Shown here in pieces: positions 25,827 through 34,146 of a stretch of DNA of 64,000 nt. The stretch is from Oceanospirillum sp048268485 (GTDB taxonomy: Bacteria; Pseudomonadota; Gammaproteobacteria; Pseudomonadales; Halomonadaceae): assembly GCA_048268485.1 (NCBI GenBank), contig JBLWVL010000016.1, positions 13,239 to 77,238 of the forward strand, in the 5' to 3' direction. Below the pieces are notes generated by a model, which saw only the letters and a program-made list of their open reading frames with translations, made no database searches and had not been told where the DNA came from. The translations under genes and the position numbers were made by a program. Position 1 is the first letter of the stretch. The number at the start of each line of letters is the position of its first letter.

Positions 25827-28586
25827 ATGAGTACAAAAACATCAATCCGGTCAAAGCTACTTAGTGTTGCTTTTGCCGCGGGCGCTCTGATCGTAGCAGG
25901 AGGGCTGGTAGCCTTTCTGGGCGAAGGAAAAAATGCACTCTATTGGGCGCTTTGCCTCCACGGAGGAGCCTTGCTGGTTCTATTTGCCGGTTCCCGATCT
26001 GTGTTAACTGAGCTGGAGCAGCCACTGCATCAGTTAATGGCTATCAGCAGGCACTTTTCTGATGGTAAGCCTGCTCATCCGGGGGCCATAGCTGATAACG
26101 AGATTGGTGTAGTTGTTCGTGCGCTCTTAGAGACTCAGGCTGAGATCGAGTCGAAGCGCCAGAAAGAGCTGCGCCAGTTTGATCAGATAGCCCGTATCAA
26201 GCGTGGTCTGGATGTTGTTAATACTAATGTCATGATTGCTGATGCTGATCTGAATATTATTTACGTGAATGCATCGATCCAGCGCATGTTGCGTGACCGT
26301 GAGGCGGATCTGCAGAAGTCATTGCCTCACTTTGATGCCAGTAACTTAGTCGGTAAAAACATCGATATTTTCCACCGGAATCCCGGGTATCAGCGTAAGT
26401 TGTTGGGAGGTTTAACCGGTGCTCACAAGGCGCGTATTCATGTTGGTGACACAACTTTCAGCCTGCTGGTTCATCCGATCTCCAATAATGGCGAACGCAA
26501 TGGCTATGTTGTTGAGTGGCAGGATCTGACAGACTCTCTTGCACAGGAGCAAAAAGAGCAGGCATTACAGCAGCAGCAAGCTGAGTTGATAAGTGAGAAT
26601 CAGCGCATTCGCCGAGGTTTAGATGCGGTGAATACAAATGTCATGATATCTGACGCTGATCTCAATATTGTTTATATGAATGAGTCGATTCTTGAGATGC
26701 TTGCCCGGAATGAGGCTGAGATCCAGAAGGATCTACCTCATTTTGATGCACGGAATTTGCTGGGTCAGAATATTGACCTCTTCCATAAAAATCCCGATAT
26801 GCAGCGCCGCATGCTAAGCGGCCTTACTGATACGCACAGCGCGATGCTGAACATAGGTGACAGTACTTTCAATCTCCAGGTGACCCCGATTGGGAAACCG
26901 GACCAGCGACAGGGCTTTGTTGTCGAATGGCGTGATATGACCGATATTCTACGTCGTGAAGCTGAGACTGAGGAGAGCAACCGCAAACAGCGTGAGTTGG
27001 CAGACATTAATAGTCGTATTCGTAATGCGCTGGATAATGTGTCCAGTAATGTGATGATGGCGGATACAGATCTGAATATTATCTATATCAACGATGCGCT
27101 GCGTGACATGTTCCGCGGGTCTGAGGCCTTGATTCAGCAAGAGCTGCCTGAGTTTTCGGTTGATGATCTGTTAGGTAAAAATATTGACGTTTTCCACAAA
27201 GATCCCGCGCATCAGCGGCATATGTTGGCGGCGTTGCAAAATACGCACTATGCGAAGATTTCTATTGCAGGGCGTCACCTGGCATTTATTGCCAACCCTA
27301 TTTTCAATGAAGAGGGCGAGCGTTTAGGAACGGTTGTTGAATGGTCTGATACGACTAATGAGACTCTGGCTCAGGCAGAAATTGCTGATATTGTAGAGGG
27401 GGCATCCCGCGGTGACTTTAATCGTCGTATCAACACCCAGGGTAAGGAAGGTTTCTTCCTTGAGCTCGCCGATGGAATGAATAAACTGATGGAGACGACC
27501 TCTGACGGTCTTTCCGAGATTGCCCGGGTTCTTAGTGCCATGTCCAGAGGCGACCTGACAGAGCGCATTGAGAAAGACTTCGATGGTATGTTCGGTCAGC
27601 TAAAAGATGATGCTAATGCCACTGTAGATCAATTGGCGGGTATCGTTACTCAGATTAAAGAGGCGTCTGATGCCATTAATACCGCTGCCAGTGAGATTTC
27701 TGCGGGTAATAATGACTTGTCTCAGCGTACGGAAGAGCAGGCGTCGAGCCTGGAAGAAACCGCAGCATCAATGGAGGAGTTAACTTCAACAGTTCAGCAA
27801 AATGCTGAAAATGCTTCCCAGGCGAATAATCTGGCTCAGGGTGCCAGCCGAATCGCTAAAAAAGGTGGCGATGTTGTTAATCAGGTTGTCACTACCATGC
27901 GGACTATCAGTGATAACTCTAAACAGGTTGAAGAGATTATCAGTGTTATTGACAGCATCGCTTTCCAGACAAATATTCTGGCATTGAACGCTGCTGTTGA
28001 AGCGGCCCGAGCCGGTGAACAGGGCCGTGGCTTTGCGGTTGTTGCCACAGAGGTTCGCAATTTGGCGAAACGCAGTGCAGGTGCCGCTAAAGAGATTAAA
28101 GAGCTTATTGTAACTTCAGTTGATACGGTTGAAGAGGGATCTCAGTTAGTTGATGATGCCGGGGCAACGATGAAAGATATCGTGGATGCGATTGGGCAGG
28201 TGACAACTATTATGACTGAGATCTCAGCTGCGTCAGCTGAGCAGAGGTCTGGAATTGAGCAGGTCAATACTGCGATCACACAGATAGATGATGTGACTCA
28301 GCAGAATGCAGCTCTTGTTGAGGAAGCTGCGGCGGCTGCGGAATCTACAGAAGAGCAGGCGCGCTCCCTGGTAGGCTCGGTCAGCCTGTTTAAACTTAAT
28401 GCCGATGACGATAGCCGTAAGGCGGCTGGGCTTTCTCCGTCAGAGAGGCTCGTCAGTCCTGTGCAAAAGATCTCTGGTACAGAGCTAAAGACCCCTGTAA
28501 CAACGAAGACTGCGATTCAGGGCTCTGGCGGACTGTCTTCCCAGTCTTCTAAGTCTGATGTTGATGATGACTGGGAAGAGTTCTGA
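25827..28586 (+). CDS. Chemoreceptor with three tandem Aer2-like PAS domains
   Basis: The 919-residue receptor has two short N-terminal hydrophobic segments (about 12-32 and 36-54). Three PAS domains of about 136-residue period follow, beginning near residues 124, 260 and 397. Next come two HAMP-like units (about 515-600) and an MCP signalling domain with tip AFQTNILALNAAVEAARAG. The C-terminal DDWEEF is a CheR/CheB-binding pentapeptide like the GWEEF of Pseudomonas Aer2. Each PAS has the pattern NVMxxDxDLNIxYxN, a GxNIDxFH element and a final VVEW; in Aer2 the PAS domain binds haem and senses O2. The position between cheW and cheR matches Aer2. Confidence 0.92.
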   Translation: MSTKTSIRSKLLSVAFAAGALIVAGGLVAFLGEGKNALYWALCLHGGALLVLFAGSRSVLTELEQPLHQLMAISRHFSDGKPAHPGAIADNEIGVVVRALLETQAEIESKRQKELRQFDQIARIKRGLDVVNTNVMIADADLNIIYVNASIQRMLRDREADLQKSLPHFDASNLVGKNIDIFHRNPGYQRKLLGGLTGAHKARIHVGDTTFSLLVHPISNNGERNGYVVEWQDLTDSLAQEQKEQALQQQQAELISENQRIRRGLDAVNTNVMISDADLNIVYMNESILEMLARNEAEIQKDLPHFDARNLLGQNIDLFHKNPDMQRRMLSGLTDTHSAMLNIGDSTFNLQVTPIGKPDQRQGFVVEWRDMTDILRREAETEESNRKQRELADINSRIRNALDNVSSNVMMADTDLNIIYINDALRDMFRGSEALIQQELPEFSVDDLLGKNIDVFHKDPAHQRHMLAALQNTHYAKISIAGRHLAFIANPIFNEEGERLGTVVEWSDTTNETLAQAEIADIVEGASRGDFNRRINTQGKEGFFLELADGMNKLMETTSDGLSEIARVLSAMSRGDLTERIEKDFDGMFGQLKDDANATVDQLAGIVTQIKEASDAINTAASEISAGNNDLSQRTEEQASSLEETAASMEELTSTVQQNAENASQANNLAQGASRIAKKGGDVVNQVVTTMRTISDNSKQVEEIISVIDSIAFQTNILALNAAVEAARAGEQGRGFAVVATEVRNLAKRSAGAAKEIKELIVTSVDTVEEGSQLVDDAGATMKDIVDAIGQVTTIMTEISAASAEQRSGIEQVNTAITQIDDVTQQNAALVEEAAAAAESTEEQARSLVGSVSLFKLNADDDSRKAAGLSPSERLVSPVQKISGTELKTPVTTKTAIQGSGGLSSQSSKSDVDDDWEEF

Positions 28587-28613
28587 TAGTAGTGTACTTG
28601 CCGTAAGCATTAT

Positions 28614-28642
28614 ATAGGCTGCCATATGGCAGCCTATTTTTT
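28614..28642 (+). terminator. Strong intrinsic terminator between the receptor gene and cheR
   Basis: ATAGGCTGCC pairs perfectly with GGCAGCCTAT across an ATAT loop, followed at once by TTTTTT. It stands 12 bases before the cheR start codon inside an otherwise continuous operon, so cheR and later genes may be expressed at a lower level or from read-through. Confidence 0.85.
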
Positions 28643-28653
28643 AGGATTGGAAG

Positions 28654-29487
28654 ATGCAAACATCCCGTTCTGACCGCGAATTTCACTTTACAGACAGTGA
28701 TTTCGCAACGATTAAGGCACTTATATACGATAGAGCCGGTATCAACCTGGCTGAGACAAAAAAGGATATGGTATATAGCCGACTATCCCGTCGCCTAAGA
28801 GCTAATGGTTTAAATAGCTTTCAGCAATACCTTGATCTGTTATCTGATCAGAACAGCGATGAGCAGCAGGAGTTTGTTAACTCGCTGACGACTAATCTGA
28901 CCTCTTTTTTCAGGGAAGCACACCATTTCGATGCTCTGAAGGAGTATTTTTCAGATCACCGGGATAAGAAAAAATTCCGGATTTGGTGCTGTGCCGCTTC
29001 AACGGGTGAAGAGCCCTACTCAATTGCAATGGCCGCGATTGAATACTTTGGCTGTTACAGCCCACCTGTAGAGATTCTTGCATCTGATTTAGATACTAAA
29101 GTACTCGAAAAAGCGCGACAAGGGGTCTACCCTTTTGAGAAGGTTGAAAGGCTTTCTGATCAAAGGCTTAAAGCATTCTTTTTTCGGGGGAAGGGTAATA
29201 ATTCAGGGTTGGTTAAAGTAAAATCTGAATTGCGGGATCTTGTTTCTTTCTTTCATCTGAACTTGCTTAACAATCGTTGGCCATTTGATGAAGCGTTCGA
29301 CATCATTTTCTGCCGGAACGTCATGATCTACTTTGATAAACCAACGCAATATAGGGTGCTGAAGAAATTTGTTCCATACCTGAAAGAGGATGGTTTGTTG
29401 TTTGCGGGGCATTCAGAGAGCTTTCCTCACGCCTCTGACCTGTTCAGGTTACGTAAGCATACCGTTTATGTCAGGGCTACCCAATAA
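28654..29487 (+). CDS. cheR: Chemoreceptor methyltransferase CheR
   Basis: CheR methylates glutamate residues of receptors with S-adenosylmethionine, driving adaptation. The 277-residue protein has the N-terminal helical domain (about 1-85) and a SAM-binding domain with RIWCCAASTGEEPYSIAMA and FDIIFCRNVMIYFDK. GGAAG just before the ATG is the ribosome site and lies right behind the terminator T-tract. The cognate receptor upstream ends in a WEEF tail of the type CheR binds. Confidence 0.95.
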   Translation: MQTSRSDREFHFTDSDFATIKALIYDRAGINLAETKKDMVYSRLSRRLRANGLNSFQQYLDLLSDQNSDEQQEFVNSLTTNLTSFFREAHHFDALKEYFSDHRDKKKFRIWCCAASTGEEPYSIAMAAIEYFGCYSPPVEILASDLDTKVLEKARQGVYPFEKVERLSDQRLKAFFFRGKGNNSGLVKVKSELRDLVSFFHLNLLNNRWPFDEAFDIIFCRNVMIYFDKPTQYRVLKKFVPYLKEDGLLFAGHSESFPHASDLFRLRKHTVYVRATQ

Positions 29488-29507
29488 GCTAAATGGAAGG
29501 TAAGGCC

Positions 29508-30116
29508 ATGGATATTGTGCATGAAGCTTCGCAACCCAGGATCTACTTCGACAGGCGATTTAACTGCCAGGTTGCGAAAATATTACCTGGTGAGTTTTAT
29601 GTTGCCTCCACCGATATGGCGATTAGTACTGTACTGGGCTCATGCATTTCGGCTTGTATCCGGGACACTCAATTGAAAATTGGTGGTATGAATCATTTTA
29701 TGCTGCCGGGTAATTCAGATGTTTTTAATCCTCTGAGTGCTTCCGCGCGCTATGGCAGCTATGCCATGGAGATGCTGATTAATGAGATTCTCAAAAGAGG
29801 TGCAAAAAGAGAGAACCTTGAAGCAAAAATATTCGGCGGTGGTAACGTGGTTGCTTCAATGTCAACTACTAATGTCGGGAAGCGTAATGCGCAGTTCGTA
29901 ATCGATTATCTTGGATTTGAATCCATACCCATTACAGCTAAAGATCTGCTGGACACTTGCCCCCGTAAAGTTGTGTTCTTCCCTGAAACAGGGCGTGTGC
30001 TTATGAAGCGCCTTCGGAGTAGTGGCGCTGACAGGGAAGTGCTCGAGATCGAGAACCGATACAGTCAGTCTCTTGGCCAGGCACCTGCATCGAGCGATAT
30101 TGAGCTTTTCGATTAA
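29508..30116 (+). CDS. cheD: Chemoreceptor glutamine deamidase CheD
   Basis: CheD deamidates glutamines in receptors to make methylatable glutamates. The expected catalytic elements are seen: Cys in TVLGSCISACI, His in GGMNHFMLP, and a Thr in the NVGKRNAQFV region. I chose the ATG at 29508, which has GGAAGG before it, over the ATG at 29493. It is followed by cheB after 25 bases, giving the cheR-cheD-cheB order of Che2-type clusters. Confidence 0.94.
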   Translation: MDIVHEASQPRIYFDRRFNCQVAKILPGEFYVASTDMAISTVLGSCISACIRDTQLKIGGMNHFMLPGNSDVFNPLSASARYGSYAMEMLINEILKRGAKRENLEAKIFGGGNVVASMSTTNVGKRNAQFVIDYLGFESIPITAKDLLDTCPRKVVFFPETGRVLMKRLRSSGADREVLEIENRYSQSLGQAPASSDIELFD

Positions 30117-30141
30117 CAGGGATGATTAAAGGATATACATT

Positions 30142-31182
30142 GTGATTGAGGTTGTTATTGTTGATGATTCAGCACTGATCCGTAATCTTCTGAAAGAGAT
30201 CATCAGTGAGCAGGATGATATGACGGTGACCGGTCTGGCTTGTGACCCTTTTGAAGCCAGGGAGGTGATTCGTCAGGTTAACCCTGATGTTATCACTTTG
30301 GATGTAGAGATGCCGAAGATGCATGGGCTGGACTTTCTTGAGAAGCTGATGCGCTTGCGACCGACTCCTGTTGTTATGATCTCGACAATGACGACGGTGG
30401 GGTCAGATACAACGATTCGTGCTTTGGAGTTGGGTGCATTAGATTTTATTGCAAAGCCCAAAGTCGGTGTATCCGGCGAGCTGAAGCAATACAGTGATAT
30501 AATCTGTGACAAGATACGTATAGCCGCTAAGGCTGGCCCGCACCTGAGTAATATCCGTAAGAAAAAACGTAATCAGTCGATTATTGATAAACCGATTCTT
30601 TTCTCACCGAAAGCACTCAGTAAAGTGATTGCCATTGGCGCTTCAACAGGTGGTACAGAGGCCATTAAAAATCTCTTAATGCCATTGCCTGCTCAGTCAC
30701 CTGCTATTGTAATTACTCAACATATGCCTCCGGGGTTTACTCATACATTCGCTGAGCGAATGAATAGTCTGACCCGCCTCAACGTCAAGGAGGCAGAGGA
30801 AGGGGATATCCTGATACCCGGCCATGTTTTTATTGCCCCCGGAGACTGCCATCTGAAAGTTGAAGTGGAAGATGGCCGCTTTATTGTTAAGCTTGACTCT
30901 GGGCCTGCAGTTAACCGCCACAGACCTTCTGTCGATGTCCTGTTTGATTCCTTGGTTGGCCATGGGGATGATGTAGCGGCTGTTATACTTACCGGAATGG
31001 GGGCTGATGGTGCCCAGGGGCTTAAGCGTCTCAGGGATGCCGGTGCCAGAACATTTGGACAGGATGAGGCAAGCTGTGTGGTCTATGGCATGCCGAAGGC
31101 AGCTGAAATGCTTGGTGCTGTTGAATTTGTTTACCCACTAGAACTAATCCCTGTACAGCTTGCCCGAACCATGAATAAATAG
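30142..31182 (+). CDS. cheB: Chemoreceptor methylesterase CheB
   Basis: CheB removes methyl groups from receptors when phosphorylated by CheA. The 346-residue protein starts with GTG. It has a receiver domain (D54 in TLDVEMPK) and a methylesterase domain with Ser in AIGASTGGTEA, His in ITQHMPPGFT and Asp in LTGMGADGAQG, the full catalytic triad. A linker of about 40 residues joins the domains. Confidence 0.96.
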   Translation: MIEVVIVDDSALIRNLLKEIISEQDDMTVTGLACDPFEAREVIRQVNPDVITLDVEMPKMHGLDFLEKLMRLRPTPVVMISTMTTVGSDTTIRALELGALDFIAKPKVGVSGELKQYSDIICDKIRIAAKAGPHLSNIRKKKRNQSIIDKPILFSPKALSKVIAIGASTGGTEAIKNLLMPLPAQSPAIVITQHMPPGFTHTFAERMNSLTRLNVKEAEEGDILIPGHVFIAPGDCHLKVEVEDGRFIVKLDSGPAVNRHRPSVDVLFDSLVGHGDDVAAVILTGMGADGAQGLKRLRDAGARTFGQDEASCVVYGMPKAAEMLGAVEFVYPLELIPVQLARTMNK

Positions 31183-31221
31183 CTGACATATTTTGAACTG
31201 ACAACCGTTTTGGGAGCCACC

Positions 31222-31524
31222 ATGAATATTCAAACAACAACTAACGATTCTCAAAGTACTATGCGTCTTAGTGGTCGCTTTGATTTTAACTCGCATAAAG
31301 TTTTTCGTGAGACATACCAACAGCTTCTTGATGCTAAAGCAAAGGTTATTGCATTAGAGATGAGTCAGGTCGATTACCTGGATAGTTCGGCGCTTGGAAT
31401 GCTGCTTCAGTTTAAAGAAAAAGCGGATATGCAAAGTACCAGAGTTACCCTGGAAAATTGTTCCCAATTGGCAAAAGATGTTTTGGCCATTGCCAATTTT
31501 GATAAGTTATTTGAAATCTCCTGA
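31222..31524 (+). CDS. STAS-domain anti-anti-sigma factor, HsbA-like
   Basis: This 100-residue single STAS domain has the phosphorylation motif VDYLDSSALGML; Ser56 is the likely phospho-site, counting from the ATG at 31222. GGGAG at 31212-31216 is the ribosome site, so the in-frame TTG at 31210 is unlikely to be the start. In partner-switching systems such a protein is phosphorylated by an anti-sigma kinase and dephosphorylated by a PP2C phosphatase. Both activities appear in the next gene, 14 bases on, which matches HsbA/HsbR of Pseudomonas. In that system HsbA can bind FlgM or a diguanylate cyclase; a GGDEF-EAL gene heads this operon. Confidence 0.88.
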   Translation: MNIQTTTNDSQSTMRLSGRFDFNSHKVFRETYQQLLDAKAKVIALEMSQVDYLDSSALGMLLQFKEKADMQSTRVTLENCSQLAKDVLAIANFDKLFEIS

Positions 31525-31538
31525 GCGGTATCCTGACT

Positions 31539-33254
31539 ATGCGTATTCTTGCAGTAGATGACACCCGGGCAAATTTAGTATTGCTTCAGGCGATGTTGAA
31601 GCGGTCTGGTCATGAGGTTGTAACGGCTGAAAATGGCGAGGATGCACTTGAGGTTTTTTCGGAACAGCAGCCCGATCTTGTTCTGATGGATGTCATGATG
31701 CCGGGTATGGATGGTTTTGAAACGGCGCAAAAGCTTCAGGATATGTCGGCACCCCGCTGGGTGCCTATCATATTTATCTCGGCTGCTGCTACAGAAGAAT
31801 ATTATATTAAAGGTCACCAGTCTGGTGGTGCGGATTACCTCTTTAAGCCCATCAACCAAGTGATTCTGAATACTAAAATTGAGTCGATTAAACGTATTGT
31901 GGATATGCAGAATACGTTGCATAGTCAAAATACTGCACTGCAGGAATATGTCGAGAAAGATGAGGCCGAGCGTCGTATATCCCGGCATATTATGGAGCAT
32001 ATGGCAGAGAGCAAAGGCCTTGAAGACCCGCTTGTCAGCTCCATGATTACTCCGGCTGAGCAGTTCAGCGGTGATGTACTTTGTGCGGCACGTTCGCCGA
32101 GCAATCGCCTTTATCTGTTGCTTGGCGATGCTGTTGGTCATGGTCTTGCTGCTGCGATTAATACCTTGCCGATTTCAGGCACATTCTACTCCATGGTTTA
32201 TAAGGGCTTTGAGCTTCAGACTATTGCAAAAGAGTTGAATCACCGTATTAAAGAAGCGATGCCAACTGGCTGCTTTGTTGCTTGTGGTATTGTCATGATA
32301 GACACCGGTGAATCATATGCTGAAGTCTGGAATGCAGGTTTGCCCACCTTTTATTGCGTTGACTCTGACGGTCATGTTTCTGATACCTTTGAATCCACGC
32401 AATTGCCCTTAGGCGTTCTGACGGCTGATCAGTATGAAGTGGCCAGTGAAATTATTCCCTACCGGCCAGGGCATCAGATTGTCATGTTTTCTGATGGACT
32501 TATCGAGGCTGAAAGCGGCGATGGTGATTTTTTTGGTATCGAAAGACTGCTTGGCTGCCTGCATAATCCTGAAAACCGCCTGGATGATATCCGTTGTGCT
32601 TTGGAGGACTTCTTAGGCGATCAGCACCCCCATGATGATGTTACATTGGCTCTGATTGATATGCCTGCGCAGGACGTTAGTGGGTTAGATATTTTTAATG
32701 AGCAGCAGCAGACAGAGATTTTAACCTCGGTTTCTCCAGCAGACAGCGTTGATTGGCGAGTAAGTTTTCATCTTGGTGTATCAGAAGTTAAAGCTCTCGA
32801 CCTTACCCCTATGATTCTTGGTGCTCTTGGCCAATTTAAAGGCTTGGAAAAGCACAATCAGAAGCTGTTTCTGATTATGGCAGAGCTGCTCAATAACGCA
32901 CTGGATCATGGTTTGCTTAAGTTGGATTCCAGCCTTAAGTCTGGCCCTGATGCTTTCGAGAAATACCTTGCCGAGCGGCAGCAGCGGCTTGAAGAGCTTA
33001 GTTCAGGTTGTATTGATATCACGGCAAGTAAGCTGCGTCTGCATGATGAGTCTTTTCTGCGCATCACTATTGAAGATACAGGAGATGGCTTTAACTATGA
33101 GCATGTTAATCAGCCAGATCCTTCAGAGCAGGCGGTGATGCATGGTCGGGGCATTAAACTTGTTAAGCAGCTTTGTCGTGCGGTGGTCTATGAGGACCGA
33201 GGCAACAAAGTCACTGTTGATTATGACCTGGGCGCAGTGGCCAGATTTTTATGA
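31539..33254 (+). CDS. Response regulator with PP2C phosphatase and anti-sigma kinase domains, HsbR-like
   Basis: The 571-residue protein has a receiver domain (1-120; D51 in LMDVMMPGMDGF), a coiled-coil linker, and a PP2C/SpoIIE phosphatase domain (about 175-390). The phosphatase shows metal-binding acidic residues in FSGDV and LLGDAVGHGL and near the end in HPHDDVTLAL. A C-terminal GHKL kinase-like domain (about 415-571) has N box ELLNNALDHG, then EDTGDGF and GRGIKLVK. The design lets one protein both phosphorylate and dephosphorylate the neighbouring STAS protein, with the receiver choosing the direction. The receiver could be charged by the CheA of this operon; this is inference. Confidence 0.92.
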   Translation: MRILAVDDTRANLVLLQAMLKRSGHEVVTAENGEDALEVFSEQQPDLVLMDVMMPGMDGFETAQKLQDMSAPRWVPIIFISAAATEEYYIKGHQSGGADYLFKPINQVILNTKIESIKRIVDMQNTLHSQNTALQEYVEKDEAERRISRHIMEHMAESKGLEDPLVSSMITPAEQFSGDVLCAARSPSNRLYLLLGDAVGHGLAAAINTLPISGTFYSMVYKGFELQTIAKELNHRIKEAMPTGCFVACGIVMIDTGESYAEVWNAGLPTFYCVDSDGHVSDTFESTQLPLGVLTADQYEVASEIIPYRPGHQIVMFSDGLIEAESGDGDFFGIERLLGCLHNPENRLDDIRCALEDFLGDQHPHDDVTLALIDMPAQDVSGLDIFNEQQQTEILTSVSPADSVDWRVSFHLGVSEVKALDLTPMILGALGQFKGLEKHNQKLFLIMAELLNNALDHGLLKLDSSLKSGPDAFEKYLAERQQRLEELSSGCIDITASKLRLHDESFLRITIEDTGDGFNYEHVNQPDPSEQAVMHGRGIKLVKQLCRAVVYEDRGNKVTVDYDLGAVARFL

Positions 33255-33320
33255 TTTAGCTGACTTTATGCGTAGCTGAGAATCTGGGTAGGGGGTCTAC
33301 TGTTTTCGGATTACCTCACT

Positions 33321-33343
33321 GGGGTGCCAAGAGCGGGTACCCC
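33321..33343 (+). terminator. Hairpin after the signalling operon, possible terminator
   Basis: GGGGTGCC pairs with GGTACCCC (one G-T pair) around a 7-base loop, 66 bases past the last stop codon. The following TATTTGG is a weak T-tract. Confidence 0.4.
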
Positions 33344-33442
33344 TATTTGGATAGAGCACAGCAGTGTCTCAGATGGCGAAGACCTGAATTATAACAGTCG
33401 GTATTGAAGAGTAAGCCGGTTGGGCTGGCTACGCCGTTATGG

Positions 33443-33892
33443 CTATTTGTGACTTTCATTCTTGACTGCAAGAAGGTTAACCAGCTTAGCGATGATCTTA
33501 TCTTTAATTTTTTCCCGGGTCATAGGGGGCAAGGAGTTCATCACTTTTTTATCAAAACGGAATAAAATGCAGGTCTGATCCGCGACTACATTACTTGTTC
33601 TGGGGGTGTTGGTCAGAAATGAAACCTCGCCAAAAAAGTCACCTGGCTCCAGCGCTGCCAATACCTTCTGATTCTCCTCGAGTTCTACGTGTGCCTTTCC
33701 ATGCAGAAGAATATAGAATGCAGAGTCCCTCTCACCCTGAACGATAATGTTTTCCCCTGCGTCCGCTGCAACAAAACGACTTCGGGTGTCAACAATCATG
33801 TTTTTCTCACCTGGGTTAAAGGCGCTGAAGAAATCAATTTTATTCAGAATATTCAGTATTTTAACCCGATTAAGCAGACGTATACCTTTCAT
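33443..33892 (-). CDS. Cyclic nucleotide-binding domain protein
   Basis: This 149-residue protein is essentially one cNMP-binding beta-roll (about 20-130), with IIVQGERDSAFYILLHGKAHV and a phosphate-binding cassette GEVSFLTNTPRTSNV that keeps the Pro-Arg pair. No DNA-binding helix-turn-helix follows, so it is not a Crp-type regulator. An AAGG ribosome site precedes the ATG. It is convergent with the signalling operon and divergent from the HD-GYP-type gene. Its partner is unknown. Confidence 0.85.
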   Translation of the reverse strand: MKGIRLLNRVKILNILNKIDFFSAFNPGEKNMIVDTRSRFVAADAGENIIVQGERDSAFYILLHGKAHVELEENQKVLAALEPGDFFGEVSFLTNTPRTSNVVADQTCILFRFDKKVMNSLPPMTREKIKDKIIAKLVNLLAVKNESHK

Positions 33893-33993
33893 CTTGATAA
33901 CCTTATCTTCTTTTGGGGGGCGTTTGACCTTATCTTCTCTTAGTAGCAGTTTAACGCTATCCTAGAACGGTACACAAACCCTGAGGCAGCATA

Positions 33994-34017
33994 AATAGCA
34001 TTAGTGATAATGCTATT
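33994..34017. promoter_or_regulatory. Perfect inverted repeat in a divergent promoter region, candidate operator
   Basis: AATAGCATTA-GTGA-TAATGCTATT has 10-base perfect arms around 4 bases. It lies between the minus-strand cNMP-binding gene and the plus-strand HD-GYP-type gene, about 100 and 130 bases from their starts. No T-tract follows, so an operator is more likely than a terminator. Confidence 0.45.
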
Positions 34018-34045
34018 CTGCCCTGCGTCACTTTTCACTGGTGTA

Positions 34046-34073
34046 TTGTTACACGAATTCAAGCTAACATAAT
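34046..34073 (+). promoter_or_regulatory. Possible promoter for the HD-GYP-type gene
   Basis: TTGTTA (34046-34051) and CATAAT (34068-34073) are 16 bases apart, about 75 bases before the start codon. The match is only moderate. Confidence 0.3.
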
Positions 34074-34146
34074 GAGATATAATGATTTTTGCCTCAGGAG
34101 GAGCGCTGCACATGCAAGGGATATTTCTTAAAAAAGGTTAAACACT

